Source: Saprospirales bacterium
GTDB lineage: Bacteria; Bacteroidota; Bacteroidia; Chitinophagales; Saprospiraceae
Reading direction: 5' to 3'
NCBI GenBank assembly: GCA_016711045.1
Contig: JADJTT010000006.1
Coordinates: 310,001 to 374,000 of the forward strand
Length of the DNA: 64,000 bases
Made by a program: the position numbers and the translations under genes. Under the pieces are notes generated by a model, which saw only the letters and a list, made by a program, of their open reading frames with translations, had not been told where the DNA came from and ran no database searches. Shown here in pieces: positions 1 to 7,488 of the stretch (position 1 is the first letter of the stretch; every line of letters begins with the position of its first letter).

Positions 1-34
1 TTCCTATATTTGTCAGCACAAGATTTTTTCCCGC

Positions 35-1822
35 ATGCCTGAGCCCTCGAAAGGAATAGGAAAACACGATCAATCCGTTACTGGCGCAACTACATTCCGC
101 CGGAAGTCCTTCCTGTTGGCTATTGGGATCGACGAGTATGCACACGCCCCGAGGCTGTATAATGCTGTGCAGGACGCCAAAGAGTTTGTCTCCATCTTGC
201 AGGAAAAATACCAGTTCGATCCCCAATACACCACTGAACTTTACGACCAGAACGCCACCCGTCGCAACATATATCAGGCCCTCGACAAACTAGTCGATAC
301 CCTTACGCAGGAAGACAACCTGGTGATCTATTTTTCCGGGCATGGAGAATACCGCGACCAGATGGACGAAGGCTACTGGATGCCGGTAGATGCGGAAAGA
401 GGGGCTTTTTTCGATTTCATCCCCAATCAGCAGATACAGCACTACCTCAAGCGCATTCCCTCCCACCATTCGTTTGTGGTGGTCGATTCCTGCTTCAGCG
501 GCACCCTCTTTGCCAGCCGCAACCTGGGACCCACCGAGCGCCTCGAAACCGTGCCCTCCCGGTGGTTGCTCACCTCGGGACGCAAGGAGCCGGTATCCGA
601 CGGCAAGCCGGGCGATCATAGTCCTTTCGCAGAGAACATCCTTTTATTTCTTAAAAAGAACCAGCAATCTACCCTGCCCATCTCCCGCCTGATCGATGAC
701 GTGGTGCATGCCACCGCCGCCAATGCCAAACAAACCCCGCGCGGCGAGCCCATTCAGGATACGGGGCACAAGGGTGGGCAGTTCTATTTCCACCTCAAAC
801 ACGACGAAGCCCGCGATTGGGCAGAGGCACAAAAACAGGGTACGGCGGAGGCATTTCGAAATTTCCTGACGCTTTACCCCACTGGCACGTATGGCCAAGA
901 GGCCTCCTGGGCTCTTGCCGGCAAGGAAGACACCATCTCCGCTTATTGGGATTTTCTTCAAAAATACCCGAGCGGCGCCAACGCCCCGCAAGCCGAATTG
1001 CGCATCCTGGCCCTGGAAGACGACCGCAACTGGCAAGACGCCCTTCGGATGGATTCGCTGCTCGCCTTCCGCAAATACCTGCAAAAGCACGAGAAAGGGA
1101 AATACCGCGCAGAAGCCGAAAGCCGCATTCAAGCCTTGCTGGGACGAACACCCGCTACCCCACGGCCCTCGACACCTAAACCGATACCCTCAAAAAGGAC
1201 GCCGGCACCCGCCCCTTCCTTTGACCGCATCAAACGAATCCTCCTCATCGGCCTGCCTATTTTGGTGGTGGGGATGATCGTGATCTGGCAGCTGAGTAAG
1301 GGCGCTGAAAAACCTTCCGTCTGGGACTGCAAAGCTAAATACGAGGAATGTCAGGAGGTCGAGAGCACCGATGGCCTGTTTTACTTCGTCCGGAATGGCG
1401 ACAAATGGGGCTATGTGAACGAAAAAGGAGAAGAGCTGATCGCACCGCGGTTTGAAGAACTACCAACCTTCGACACCAGCGGCCTGGCCCAGGTGAAGGA
1501 AAACGGCAAATACGGATGGATCGACCGGAAAGGGCAGATGGTAGTCCCTGCCGAAAAAGAAGGGGAGACGTTATTTATCGATACCCTGGCCGGGCGACCG
1601 ACGGAAAAAGACGCCGTACTTTCTCCAGTGGTAGATGAAACGCCCAAGGAGAAACCGAAAGTAATTACCCCACCCCCCCCAAACCTGAACCTAAACCCGA
1701 GCCTTCCATTGCCCTTCCCAAAATGGTCTCCGTACCGGGCGGCACTTTTACGATGGGCTGTACTTCGGAGCAGGGAAGCGATTGTGATGGCGATGAAGAA
1801 CCAGCCCACCAGGTCACCCTAA
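35..1822 (+). CDS. Membrane-anchored caspase-like (peptidase C14) protein with WG repeats; N-terminal part of a frameshifted caspase-FGE gene
   Basis: Residues about 25-255 form a caspase/metacaspase domain: the catalytic His lies in SGHG (H103) and the Cys in DSCFSG (C153). Three helical repeats of about 35 residues follow (258-370), then a Pro-rich linker, a single transmembrane helix (about 401-420) preceded by RIKR, and two WG beta repeats (about 455-505). There is no signal peptide, so the positive-inside rule puts the caspase in the cytosol and the WG part outside. The last about 40 residues (after PPPP) look out of frame: the frame one base back reads a P-K-P-E linker straight into the FGE domain that starts near 1723. 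A C8 tract at 1673-1680 sits exactly at the switch. The window starts 34 bases upstream, so neighbours on that side are unseen. Substrate unknown. The caspase call is firm; the architecture is inferred. Confidence 0.85.
   Translation: MPEPSKGIGKHDQSVTGATTFRRKSFLLAIGIDEYAHAPRLYNAVQDAKEFVSILQEKYQFDPQYTTELYDQNATRRNIYQALDKLVDTLTQEDNLVIYFSGHGEYRDQMDEGYWMPVDAERGAFFDFIPNQQIQHYLKRIPSHHSFVVVDSCFSGTLFASRNLGPTERLETVPSRWLLTSGRKEPVSDGKPGDHSPFAENILLFLKKNQQSTLPISRLIDDVVHATAANAKQTPRGEPIQDTGHKGGQFYFHLKHDEARDWAEAQKQGTAEAFRNFLTLYPTGTYGQEASWALAGKEDTISAYWDFLQKYPSGANAPQAELRILALEDDRNWQDALRMDSLLAFRKYLQKHEKGKYRAEAESRIQALLGRTPATPRPSTPKPIPSKRTPAPAPSFDRIKRILLIGLPILVVGMIVIWQLSKGAEKPSVWDCKAKYEECQEVESTDGLFYFVRNGDKWGYVNEKGEELIAPRFEELPTFDTSGLAQVKENGKYGWIDRKGQMVVPAEKEGETLFIDTLAGRPTEKDAVLSPVVDETPKEKPKVITPPPPNLNLNPSLPLPFPKWSPYRAALLRWAVLRSREAIVMAMKNQPTRSP
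1673..1680 (+). other. C8 homopolymer at the caspase/FGE frame switch
   Basis: Eight consecutive C residues. Adding one C (a net -1 shift) joins the upstream caspase-WG frame to the FGE frame through a Pro/Lys/Glu linker, giving one protein of about 785 residues. It is either a missing base in the assembly or a real slippage or phase-variation site. Confidence 0.75.
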
Positions 1823-2391
1823 GCAGCTTCAAAATTGGGAAATACGAAGTGACCCAGGCGGAGTGGAAAGCCGTGATGGGAGAGAACCCGAGTAGATTCA
1901 GTGGTTGCGATCAATGTCCGGTTGAACAGGTCAGCTGGGACGATGTGCAGGAATTCCTCAAAAAACTAAACCAGCTGACCGGGGGCAACTACCGCCTGCC
2001 CACCGAAGCCGAATGGGAATACGCCGCCCGGGGCGGGCAAAAAAGCCAGCAAAACAAATTTGCCGGCAGCCAAAACCTGGATGGAGTGGGGTGGTATGAT
2101 ACAAACTCAGACAGCAAAACGCATCCGGTAGGCGGCAAAACGCCTAATGAACTGGGCATCTACGATATGAGCGGGAATGTGAGGGAGTGGTGCGCAGATC
2201 ATTGGCACGAAAACTACAAGGGCGCCCCGACTGATGGACGGGCTTGGACGAGCGGAGGTGATAGTGCCCGTCGGGTGGTCCGCGGGGGATCCTGGGGCAG
2301 TGTCGACTGGTACTGCCGTGTTTCCCGTCGCTACAGGAACGGCACCGATCTCCGGGGCGTCAACGACGGTTTCCGGTTGGCCCAGGACTAA
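1723..2391 (+). CDS. FGE-sulfatase/SUMF1 (C-type-lectin fold) domain, C-terminal part of the caspase-FGE gene
   Basis: The 222 residues form an FGE-sulfatase domain: VPGGTFTMG at the start, then YEVTQAEW, RLPTEAEWEYAARGG, GIYDMSGNVREW and a terminal RGGSW...GFR segment. Family members are sulfatase-activating oxidases, ergothioneine-type enzymes, T9SS GldK/PorK, or catalytically inert ligand-binding lectin folds. The true reading probably has no start here: the open frame extends upstream through a P-K-P-E repeat into the C8 tract, so ATG 1723 is only the first internal Met. Fused to a caspase across a membrane helix, an enzymatic sulfatase-activating role is unlikely and a recognition role fits better (inference). 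Confidence 0.85.
   Translation: MVSVPGGTFTMGCTSEQGSDCDGDEEPAHQVTLSSFKIGKYEVTQAEWKAVMGENPSRFSGCDQCPVEQVSWDDVQEFLKKLNQLTGGNYRLPTEAEWEYAARGGQKSQQNKFAGSQNLDGVGWYDTNSDSKTHPVGGKTPNELGIYDMSGNVREWCADHWHENYKGAPTDGRAWTSGGDSARRVVRGGSWGSVDWYCRVSRRYRNGTDLRGVNDGFRLAQD
2281..2391 (+). other. Candidate variable region (VR) of a diversity-generating retroelement
   Basis: After GGSW there are six residues, then CR, sixteen residues and GFR, which is the spacing of many DGR target proteins. Of the codons between TGG (2292) and TTC (2371), nearly all end in C or T. Residues at sites that are usually Asn in template repeats are R, Y, N, G, L, G, V, N and D (CGT, TAC, AAC, GGC, CTC, GGC, GTC, AAC, GAC), all reachable from AAY by changes at A only. 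Ordinary FGE domains share the RGGSW...GFR frame, so this is suggestive. No reverse transcriptase or template repeat is in the window. A stem (TCCGCC/GGCGGA, 2427-2452) lies about 36 bases after the stop. Confidence 0.45.
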
Positions 2392-2482
2392 CCCTTTATA
2401 CTTTTTATTCTTTTACCCTTTCCCTGTCCGCCGAAGCTTTTGCGAAGGCGGAGTGAACTTGTCTGAACGGTGATTTTTGTGA

Positions 2483-2585
2483 TTGTGATTGATGTGATCA
2501 CCTTGATGGGTAAGCTTCAAACTATGATTTTTTCCTCTCGATCATCGTATTCAAAGAAATCACATGAATCACATCAATCACAGTT
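2483..2585. repeat. Imperfect inverted repeat with GTGATTGATGTGAT arms
   Basis: Left arm 2483-2498 contains TGTGATTGATGTGAT; right arm 2568-2582 contains its complement ATCACATCAATCACA, about 70 bases apart. Short GTGAT and ATCAC direct repeats flank both arms. It looks like a dispersed intergenic element, not a terminator. Confidence 0.5.
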
Positions 2586-2651
2586 CAGAATATTGACAGG
2601 TTCAAGGCAAAGGGTGAAACTTGACAGCGTAAAGTCCGACATTAAGTTGCC

Positions 2652-2701
2652 GCAGCGTCCTCTGTGAGAAGCGCTGCTGGGGAGCCGCCATACCTGGCGG
2701 C
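2652..2701. other. Two GC-rich hairpins upstream of the PD40 lipoprotein gene
   Basis: Stem one pairs GCAGCG (2652-2657) with CGCTGC (2672-2677). Stem two pairs GCCGCCA (2684-2690) with TGGCGGC (2695-2701) around a four-base loop. They end 30 bases before the next start, so they may lie in its leader. Confidence 0.4.
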
Positions 2702-2731
2702 CCAGTATTGAACCCGTGAAAAAAGTAATTT

Positions 2732-3673
2732 ATGATCAAGGTAGTAGCCGGCATCTTATTCGTATCAGGAATGTTTCTTTCGGCCTGTACAGAAAAACCC
2801 GCCCCTGCAGCCTGGAAGATCGCCTACAACGTCTGGGAAAACACCGAAACAGACAATTACGAGGTCTATATCATGAATATGGACGGATCGGGGAAAAAGA
2901 ATATCACGAACCATCCCGACGTGGCATGGGTGTATTATGCGTGGAAGGACAAGCTCTACTTCGTCAGCGACCGGGATACCTGCCACCGTTGTTATTTTTT
3001 GTATGAAATGGATTCGGAAGGAAACGGGGTCCGGAAGGTGACCAGCCTGCCAGTGGAGGACTCCTGGATGGGCAGTCGCCTGGATGGAAAAGAAATGGTG
3101 ATCACCGGACGCATTGGCGATGAATTGCGCTATCAGCTTTTTCTGATCGATGTGCAGACCGGCGATTTTCAGCAACTCACCCACGATACCACCGCCCTCC
3201 ATCGCGATCCGGTTTTTACCCCCGACGGGCGACAAATCGCGTTCGTCTATAAAGCAAACCGCCGCAACCGGAATACACCCGAAGAACTCTGGATCATGGA
3301 AGCGGATGCAAAGAACCCCCGCCAACTCACCCATTACCCCGCTGCCGACACTTCTGCCGAATGGTATGCCTATCATGCAGGTCCGCCGCGCTGGCATCCG
3401 GGGGAAGGCTATTTCTCCTATCAATCCAAGCAGAAAGGCAAGTATTCGCTCTTCGCCGTCACTCCCGATGGCAAGCAGCATCTTCAGCTCACGGATCAAA
3501 CTCAAAACGAAGGCCGGCACGACTGGAGTCCCGATGGCAAATGGCTCGCCGTCGAGCTGTTTGACGATGCCCAAACCACCTTCAATATCTACCTGATGAA
3601 TTGGCAAACCCGCGAATTGAAGCGGCTGACCGATTCAGCTAAGTACGAGCAAGCACCGGTTTTTGTAGAGTAA
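2732..3673 (+). CDS. TolB-like PD40 beta-propeller lipoprotein
   Basis: 313 residues. An SpII signal (MIKVVAGILFVSGMFLSAC) puts the lipidated Cys at about residue 19, so it is anchored in the envelope. The rest is made of PD40/WD40-like blades: YIMNMDGSGKKNIT, YEMDSEGNGVRKVTSL, FTPDGRQIAFV, LWIMEADAKNPRQLTH, SPDGKWLAVE and IYLMNWQTRELKRLTD. This repeat is typical of TolB and of the N-terminal propellers of S9 peptidases. Here there is no catalytic domain, so a binding or scaffold role is likely. An S9 peptidase gene follows after 148 bases on the same strand, itself carrying a propeller. No partner is identified. Confidence 0.8.
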   Translation: MIKVVAGILFVSGMFLSACTEKPAPAAWKIAYNVWENTETDNYEVYIMNMDGSGKKNITNHPDVAWVYYAWKDKLYFVSDRDTCHRCYFLYEMDSEGNGVRKVTSLPVEDSWMGSRLDGKEMVITGRIGDELRYQLFLIDVQTGDFQQLTHDTTALHRDPVFTPDGRQIAFVYKANRRNRNTPEELWIMEADAKNPRQLTHYPAADTSAEWYAYHAGPPRWHPGEGYFSYQSKQKGKYSLFAVTPDGKQHLQLTDQTQNEGRHDWSPDGKWLAVELFDDAQTTFNIYLMNWQTRELKRLTDSAKYEQAPVFVE

Positions 3674-3697
3674 AAACTATCGCCTATCTAATTTTTG
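3662..3697 (+). promoter_or_regulatory. Possible promoter of the S9 peptidase gene
   Basis: TTTG at 3662-3665 and TAATTTTTG at 3689-3697 resemble the Bacteroidota -33/-7 pair, with one extra base inside the -7 box. It overlaps the stop of the upstream gene and would give a leader of about 118 bases containing the 3742-3778 hairpin. Confidence 0.3.
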
Positions 3698-3741
3698 CCC
3701 CCAATTGAAAAGAGACAGGCATTTTGTGGGGTTAATATGCC

Positions 3742-3778
3742 TGATAGACACTGCGGCCACAGGCTGCAGTGTCTATCA
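3742..3778. terminator. 17-bp stem hairpin between PD40 and S9 genes
   Basis: Arms 3742-3758 and 3762-3778 pair with one G-T wobble around a three-base loop (ACA). There is no T run afterwards. It could end the PD40 transcript or sit in the leader of the S9 peptidase mRNA. Confidence 0.55.
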
Positions 3779-3821
3779 ATTAATAATGTCAAAGAAGTTC
3801 ATTTACCAAAAATCCAACACC

Positions 3822-5732
3822 ATGAAAAACAGGTATCTACTCTTTCCACTTGCAGTGCTCTCACTGCTGATCGCCTCCTGTAGCCAGGAACCCGCGCCCC
3901 GTGAAGTGAAGCAATACTCCATTGAGCAGTTTTATGCCAATGAACAGATCGGCAATGGCCGGTTTTCCCCGGATGAAACCAAACTCCTCATCCACAGCAA
4001 TAAATCGGGGATCTACAATCTCTATGAGATCAACCTCTCCGATGGCGCCCAAACACAGCTGACCAACTCCTCCTCCGAGTCGTATTTTTCGATCGACTAC
4101 GTGCCGGGCACAAACCAGAAACTATACTTTGCCGATAAGGGCGGGAATGAGATCGATCACATATACCTGCTTAAAGAGGACGGTTCTTCGCAGGACCTGA
4201 CGCCTGACCCGGAAGAAAAAGCAAATTTCTATGGCTGGAACACGGATAAAACGGCATTCTACTATGTCTCCAACAAGCGCGACCCGAAATTTTTTGACCT
4301 CTACCGCATGGATATCGCCGGATGGAATGCCCAAATGATCTACCAAAACGATATGGGCTACAATATTGGCGGCATTTCCTGGGATGAAAAGCTGGTAGCG
4401 TTGGTGGAAAGCATCACTAACAGTGAAAACCGGTTATATCTGCACGAGTTGTCTACCGGAACTACGACAGAAATTTCCGATCCGGAAAAGCCGGGCACCT
4501 ACAGCGCGGAGGGTTTTTCCAAAGACAACCAGACCTTCTATTTCACCACCGATATAGGTAAAGAATTTACGTACCTGGTTGCCTATAATTTGGCAACCAA
4601 AGAACAACAAGTCGCTTTCGAAGCCAATTGGGATGTGATGTATCAATATCTTTCCGAAAACGAACACTATCAGGTGATTGCCGTTAATGAAGACGGGAAA
4701 AACGTGCTCCAGGTCGTAGATAAAACCTCGGGGGAAAAGGTGGTTATTCCCGAAATCCCGGATGGCGATGTGCTGGCTGTGTCGATCTCCCCCAGCGAAA
4801 AGCTCATGCGGCTGACGGTAGGCACCTCCAAGGCTCCCAGCAATCTGTACCTCTATAACTTCGAAACCAAAGAACTCAAGGAACTGACCAATACCCTGAA
4901 TCCGGAGATCAACCCGGAAGACCTGGTTGCCGCAGAGGTAGTGCGCTACCCCTCTTTCGACGGGTTAGATATCCCGGCTATTTACTACAAACCCCTGCAA
5001 GCCTCTGCGGATCATAAAGTCCCGGCCCTGGTTTGGGTACACGGTGGCCCCGGTGGGCAATCGCGCGTGGGCTATTTCGCCCTGATCCAGTACCTGGTGA
5101 ACAATGGCTATGCCGTCCTGGCAGTCAACAACCGGGGGAGTAGCGGCTATGGAAAGACATTTTACAAAATGGACGACCTCAACCACGGAGAAAAAGACCT
5201 GATGGATTGCGTATACGGCAAAAAATACCTGCAATCCTTGGACTATATCGATCCGGACAAGATCGGCATTATCGGTGGCTCCTACGGCGGGTACATGACG
5301 ATGGCCGCGATGGCCTTCCAGCCCGATGAGTTTCAGGTAGGGGTCGATATCTTTGGCGTGACCAATTGGCTGCGCACCCTGAAATCGGTACCGCCCTACT
5401 GGGAGTCTTTCCGCAAAGCCCTGTATGCCGAGCTGGGAGACCCGTTCAGCGCCGATTCTACGCGGCTCTATGACATCTCACCTGTGTTCCACGGCGATAA
5501 GGTCAAAAATCCGGTCATGGTGCTGCAAGGCGCCAACGATCCCCGCGTATTGCAGGTAGAATCGGATGAAATGGTAGAAGCCATGCGCAAGAACAACGTG
5601 CCGGTCGAATACATGATCTTCCCCGATGAAGGACATGGGTTTGTCAAGAAAGAAAACGAGATCAAAGGCTACGGCGCTATTGTCACTTTTTTGAATCAAT
5701 ACCTGAAAGGCGACCAGCCGGTAGCGGAATGA
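3822..5732 (+). CDS. S9 family (prolyl oligopeptidase/DPP-type) serine peptidase, lipoprotein
   Basis: 636 residues from ATG 3822, chosen because it opens an SpII signal (MKNRYLLFPL then LLIASC); the frame is open further upstream but without a signal. An N-terminal eight-bladed type propeller (PDETKLLIHSN, TPDPEEKANFYGW and similar) precedes an alpha/beta-hydrolase domain. The catalytic triad is visible: Ser about 487 in GGSYGGY, Asp about 573 in GANDPRV and His about 605 in DEGHGF. HGGPGGQ supplies the oxyanion region. These enzymes trim X-Pro or acyl-peptides from oligopeptides, here on the periplasmic or outer face. The gene is single, with a hairpin on each side (3742-3778, 5793-5859). 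Confidence 0.93.
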   Translation: MKNRYLLFPLAVLSLLIASCSQEPAPREVKQYSIEQFYANEQIGNGRFSPDETKLLIHSNKSGIYNLYEINLSDGAQTQLTNSSSESYFSIDYVPGTNQKLYFADKGGNEIDHIYLLKEDGSSQDLTPDPEEKANFYGWNTDKTAFYYVSNKRDPKFFDLYRMDIAGWNAQMIYQNDMGYNIGGISWDEKLVALVESITNSENRLYLHELSTGTTTEISDPEKPGTYSAEGFSKDNQTFYFTTDIGKEFTYLVAYNLATKEQQVAFEANWDVMYQYLSENEHYQVIAVNEDGKNVLQVVDKTSGEKVVIPEIPDGDVLAVSISPSEKLMRLTVGTSKAPSNLYLYNFETKELKELTNTLNPEINPEDLVAAEVVRYPSFDGLDIPAIYYKPLQASADHKVPALVWVHGGPGGQSRVGYFALIQYLVNNGYAVLAVNNRGSSGYGKTFYKMDDLNHGEKDLMDCVYGKKYLQSLDYIDPDKIGIIGGSYGGYMTMAAMAFQPDEFQVGVDIFGVTNWLRTLKSVPPYWESFRKALYAELGDPFSADSTRLYDISPVFHGDKVKNPVMVLQGANDPRVLQVESDEMVEAMRKNNVPVEYMIFPDEGHGFVKKENEIKGYGAIVTFLNQYLKGDQPVAE

Positions 5733-5792
5733 TCCTGGATTTTTTATGGAATTAATTACTCCAAAGAATCCTTACCTTTATTCCACAAAATA

Positions 5793-5859
5793 GTTCCTAA
5801 ATCAGAAGGAAGAGCCGGTAGCGCCGTGCACTACCGGCTCTTCCTTCTGATTTAAGAAC
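5793..5859. terminator. 29-bp stem hairpin after the S9 peptidase gene
   Basis: Arms 5793-5821 and 5831-5859 pair with a single mismatch around a nine-base loop. It starts 60 bases after the S9 stop and ends 18 bases before the next start. Its stem is far longer than a typical intrinsic terminator and lacks a clear T tract. Confidence 0.6.
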
Positions 5860-5877
5860 ATAAATAAACCCATTATC

Positions 5878-6264
5878 ATGAAAGCTTTAAAAACAATTTG
5901 TACTGCACTTGTATTGCTCATGCCCCTGTTTATGGCCGCTCAGGAATCACTGGTAGGCAATTGGACCACTTCTGTACCTGCGGGCGAAGATGGTTCGGTC
6001 ATCCCTCTAAAAGTAACCATGACGGATGCGGGCACGTACACCCTGGATTTCGGCGCCGACGGACAGGTGGAAGTTAGTGGAAAGTACATCGTTGATGGCA
6101 ATCAGGTTGTCATCATGGATGAAGAAGGGGGAGAGTGTAAAGGCCAGCGAGGTATTTATACCTTCACGGCAGATGCCACTTCTTTGATGATGGTACGCAC
6201 CCAGGATGCTTGTGAAGGCAGAGGCGGCCCGGAAGGGAAGATGCGATTTACCCGCGAAAAATAG
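5878..6264 (+). CDS. Small exported lipocalin-like protein
   Basis: 128 residues with a signal peptide (MKALKTICTALVLLMPLFMA, cut near AAQ). The mature part begins LVGNWTTS and runs as alternating beta strands (YTLDFGADGQVEVSGKY, QVVIMDEEG, GIYTFTADA), which resembles the lipocalin-like/DUF4488-type small proteins of Bacteroidota. Two Cys (CKGQ, CEGRG) could form a disulfide. It ends 9 bases before the VWA-protein gene, so it may be co-transcribed with the VWA/MoxR pair. Function unknown. Confidence 0.65.
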   Translation: MKALKTICTALVLLMPLFMAAQESLVGNWTTSVPAGEDGSVIPLKVTMTDAGTYTLDFGADGQVEVSGKYIVDGNQVVIMDEEGGECKGQRGIYTFTADATSLMMVRTQDACEGRGGPEGKMRFTREK

Positions 6265-6273
6265 GGAAACACG

Positions 6274-7488
6274 ATGACTGCAATCGAGCGGCAGCTTAGT
6301 CAGACCAGTATCGGTCTTTTGCTCGAACAACCTTTTTTCGGGCACTTGTTGAGCGATATCGCCAAAGAAGCTGACGACGACTCGACCACCACGATGACGA
6401 TCCGGTACGAAGAACCGGTTTTTGTCATCCGCATACATCCGGATTTTTGGCAACACCAGATCCGGAACGAGCAGGAGCGGATGGGACACTTATTCCATCA
6501 GCTCCTGCATCTTTTTTTCGGCCACCTCTACCTGGCCGCCGATTACGCCGATCCCTTCCTGTTCGGTGTAGCGGCCGACCTCCAGCTCAATCAGTATATT
6601 CCCCCTTCCTGGCTTTGGAGTAATGCCCTTTTGTTGACGGCCCTTTCGGATTTTCCATTGGAGCCCGAGCAATCGGTTTCGCATTATTACACGCAGTTGG
6701 CCCTGTTGAAGGCCGACGAGGGCAAGCGCTTTCCACAGGCTTATGCAAAGCTGACCGAGTGGTATGCCCAGCGGGAGATCTTGTTTGAATCGCACCGGCA
6801 TTGGTATCGAAGTGGACGGCAACCAAAATCAGAGAAGGAAATGGCCCGCTGGAGTGCCCGCTCCCTGGTTCGAATTGCCGGAGAAACGGCAGGAACGCAA
6901 GCACTCGCGCAACTTCCCAACGGACTGCGTCTGGAATTAGACAGGGAACAAACCTCGGTTCCGGAGATCAATTGGCGGAAACTGATCCGGCAATTTGCCC
7001 AATCGAGCCGAAGTACGTTTTTGAAAGAAACGATCCACCGGCCCAGCAAGCGATACGGAACAACCCCGGGGGTGCGTGTACGCCGGAGACAGCGGCTGTT
7101 GGTCGGGGTAGATACCTCGGGTTCGGTATCCCGGGAAGAACAACAGGCTTTCTTTCAGGAAATTCGTTTTTTGAGCCGCACCAGTGCAGACATCACCCTG
7201 GCTGAGTTCGATGCAGAGATCCAACGCGTATATCCCTACCGCGGGCAAATGCCCGATTTTGTGGTAGGGGGTGGAGGCACCAACTTCCTGCCCATTCTCG
7301 AATACGCCAATACCCATGGGCCCTGGGATGGGGTTATCCTTTTTACCGACGGGTTTGCGCCCATACCCAAAATTGGTGTGCGTCCTCCTTTGTTATGGGG
7401 CATCACGCGGCAGGGCTTGGCGCCAGGCACTCCCATGTACCAGGCATTGCCAGGGATTAAACTTAAATTTTTTAATTTCACTGCATGA
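6274..7488 (+). CDS. VWA-like domain protein with metallopeptidase-like N-terminus (DUF2201 type)
   Basis: 404 residues. The C-terminal part is a VWA-like domain with a MIDAS motif DTSGS (Asp about 280) and a TDGF loop. The N-terminal part matches the putative metallopeptidase half of DUF2201 proteins; at about H75 it reads HQLLHLFFGH where an HExxH would hold a catalytic Glu, so the Glu is Gln here. The gene overlaps the following MoxR ATPase by four bases (ATGA). Such pairs act as chaperone-like modules that remodel or load metal into target complexes, the VWA protein acting as adaptor. The target is not evident from neighbours. Confidence 0.85.
   Translation: MTAIERQLSQTSIGLLLEQPFFGHLLSDIAKEADDDSTTTMTIRYEEPVFVIRIHPDFWQHQIRNEQERMGHLFHQLLHLFFGHLYLAADYADPFLFGVAADLQLNQYIPPSWLWSNALLLTALSDFPLEPEQSVSHYYTQLALLKADEGKRFPQAYAKLTEWYAQREILFESHRHWYRSGRQPKSEKEMARWSARSLVRIAGETAGTQALAQLPNGLRLELDREQTSVPEINWRKLIRQFAQSSRSTFLKETIHRPSKRYGTTPGVRVRRRQRLLVGVDTSGSVSREEQQAFFQEIRFLSRTSADITLAEFDAEIQRVYPYRGQMPDFVVGGGGTNFLPILEYANTHGPWDGVILFTDGFAPIPKIGVRPPLLWGITRQGLAPGTPMYQALPGIKLKFFNFTA

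Larger units (their letters stand above)
2392..2731. other. 340-bp intergenic region with no convincing gene
   Basis: It holds a short stem at 2427-2452, an imperfect inverted repeat at 2483-2585, and two GC-rich hairpins at 2652-2701. Short open frames here have no recognisable features. I see no TAnnTTTG promoter box, tRNA or template repeat. Confidence 0.6.

Noticed and set aside
2470..2667. 65-codon plus-strand frame in the 2.4-2.7 kb intergenic region
   Set aside because: It runs through the GTGATTGATGTGAT repeat, has no domain or signal, and its composition is repeat-driven.
2765..3607. 280-codon minus-strand frame opposite the PD40 lipoprotein
   Set aside because: The plus-strand frame has a lipobox and propeller motifs; the reverse frame has none.
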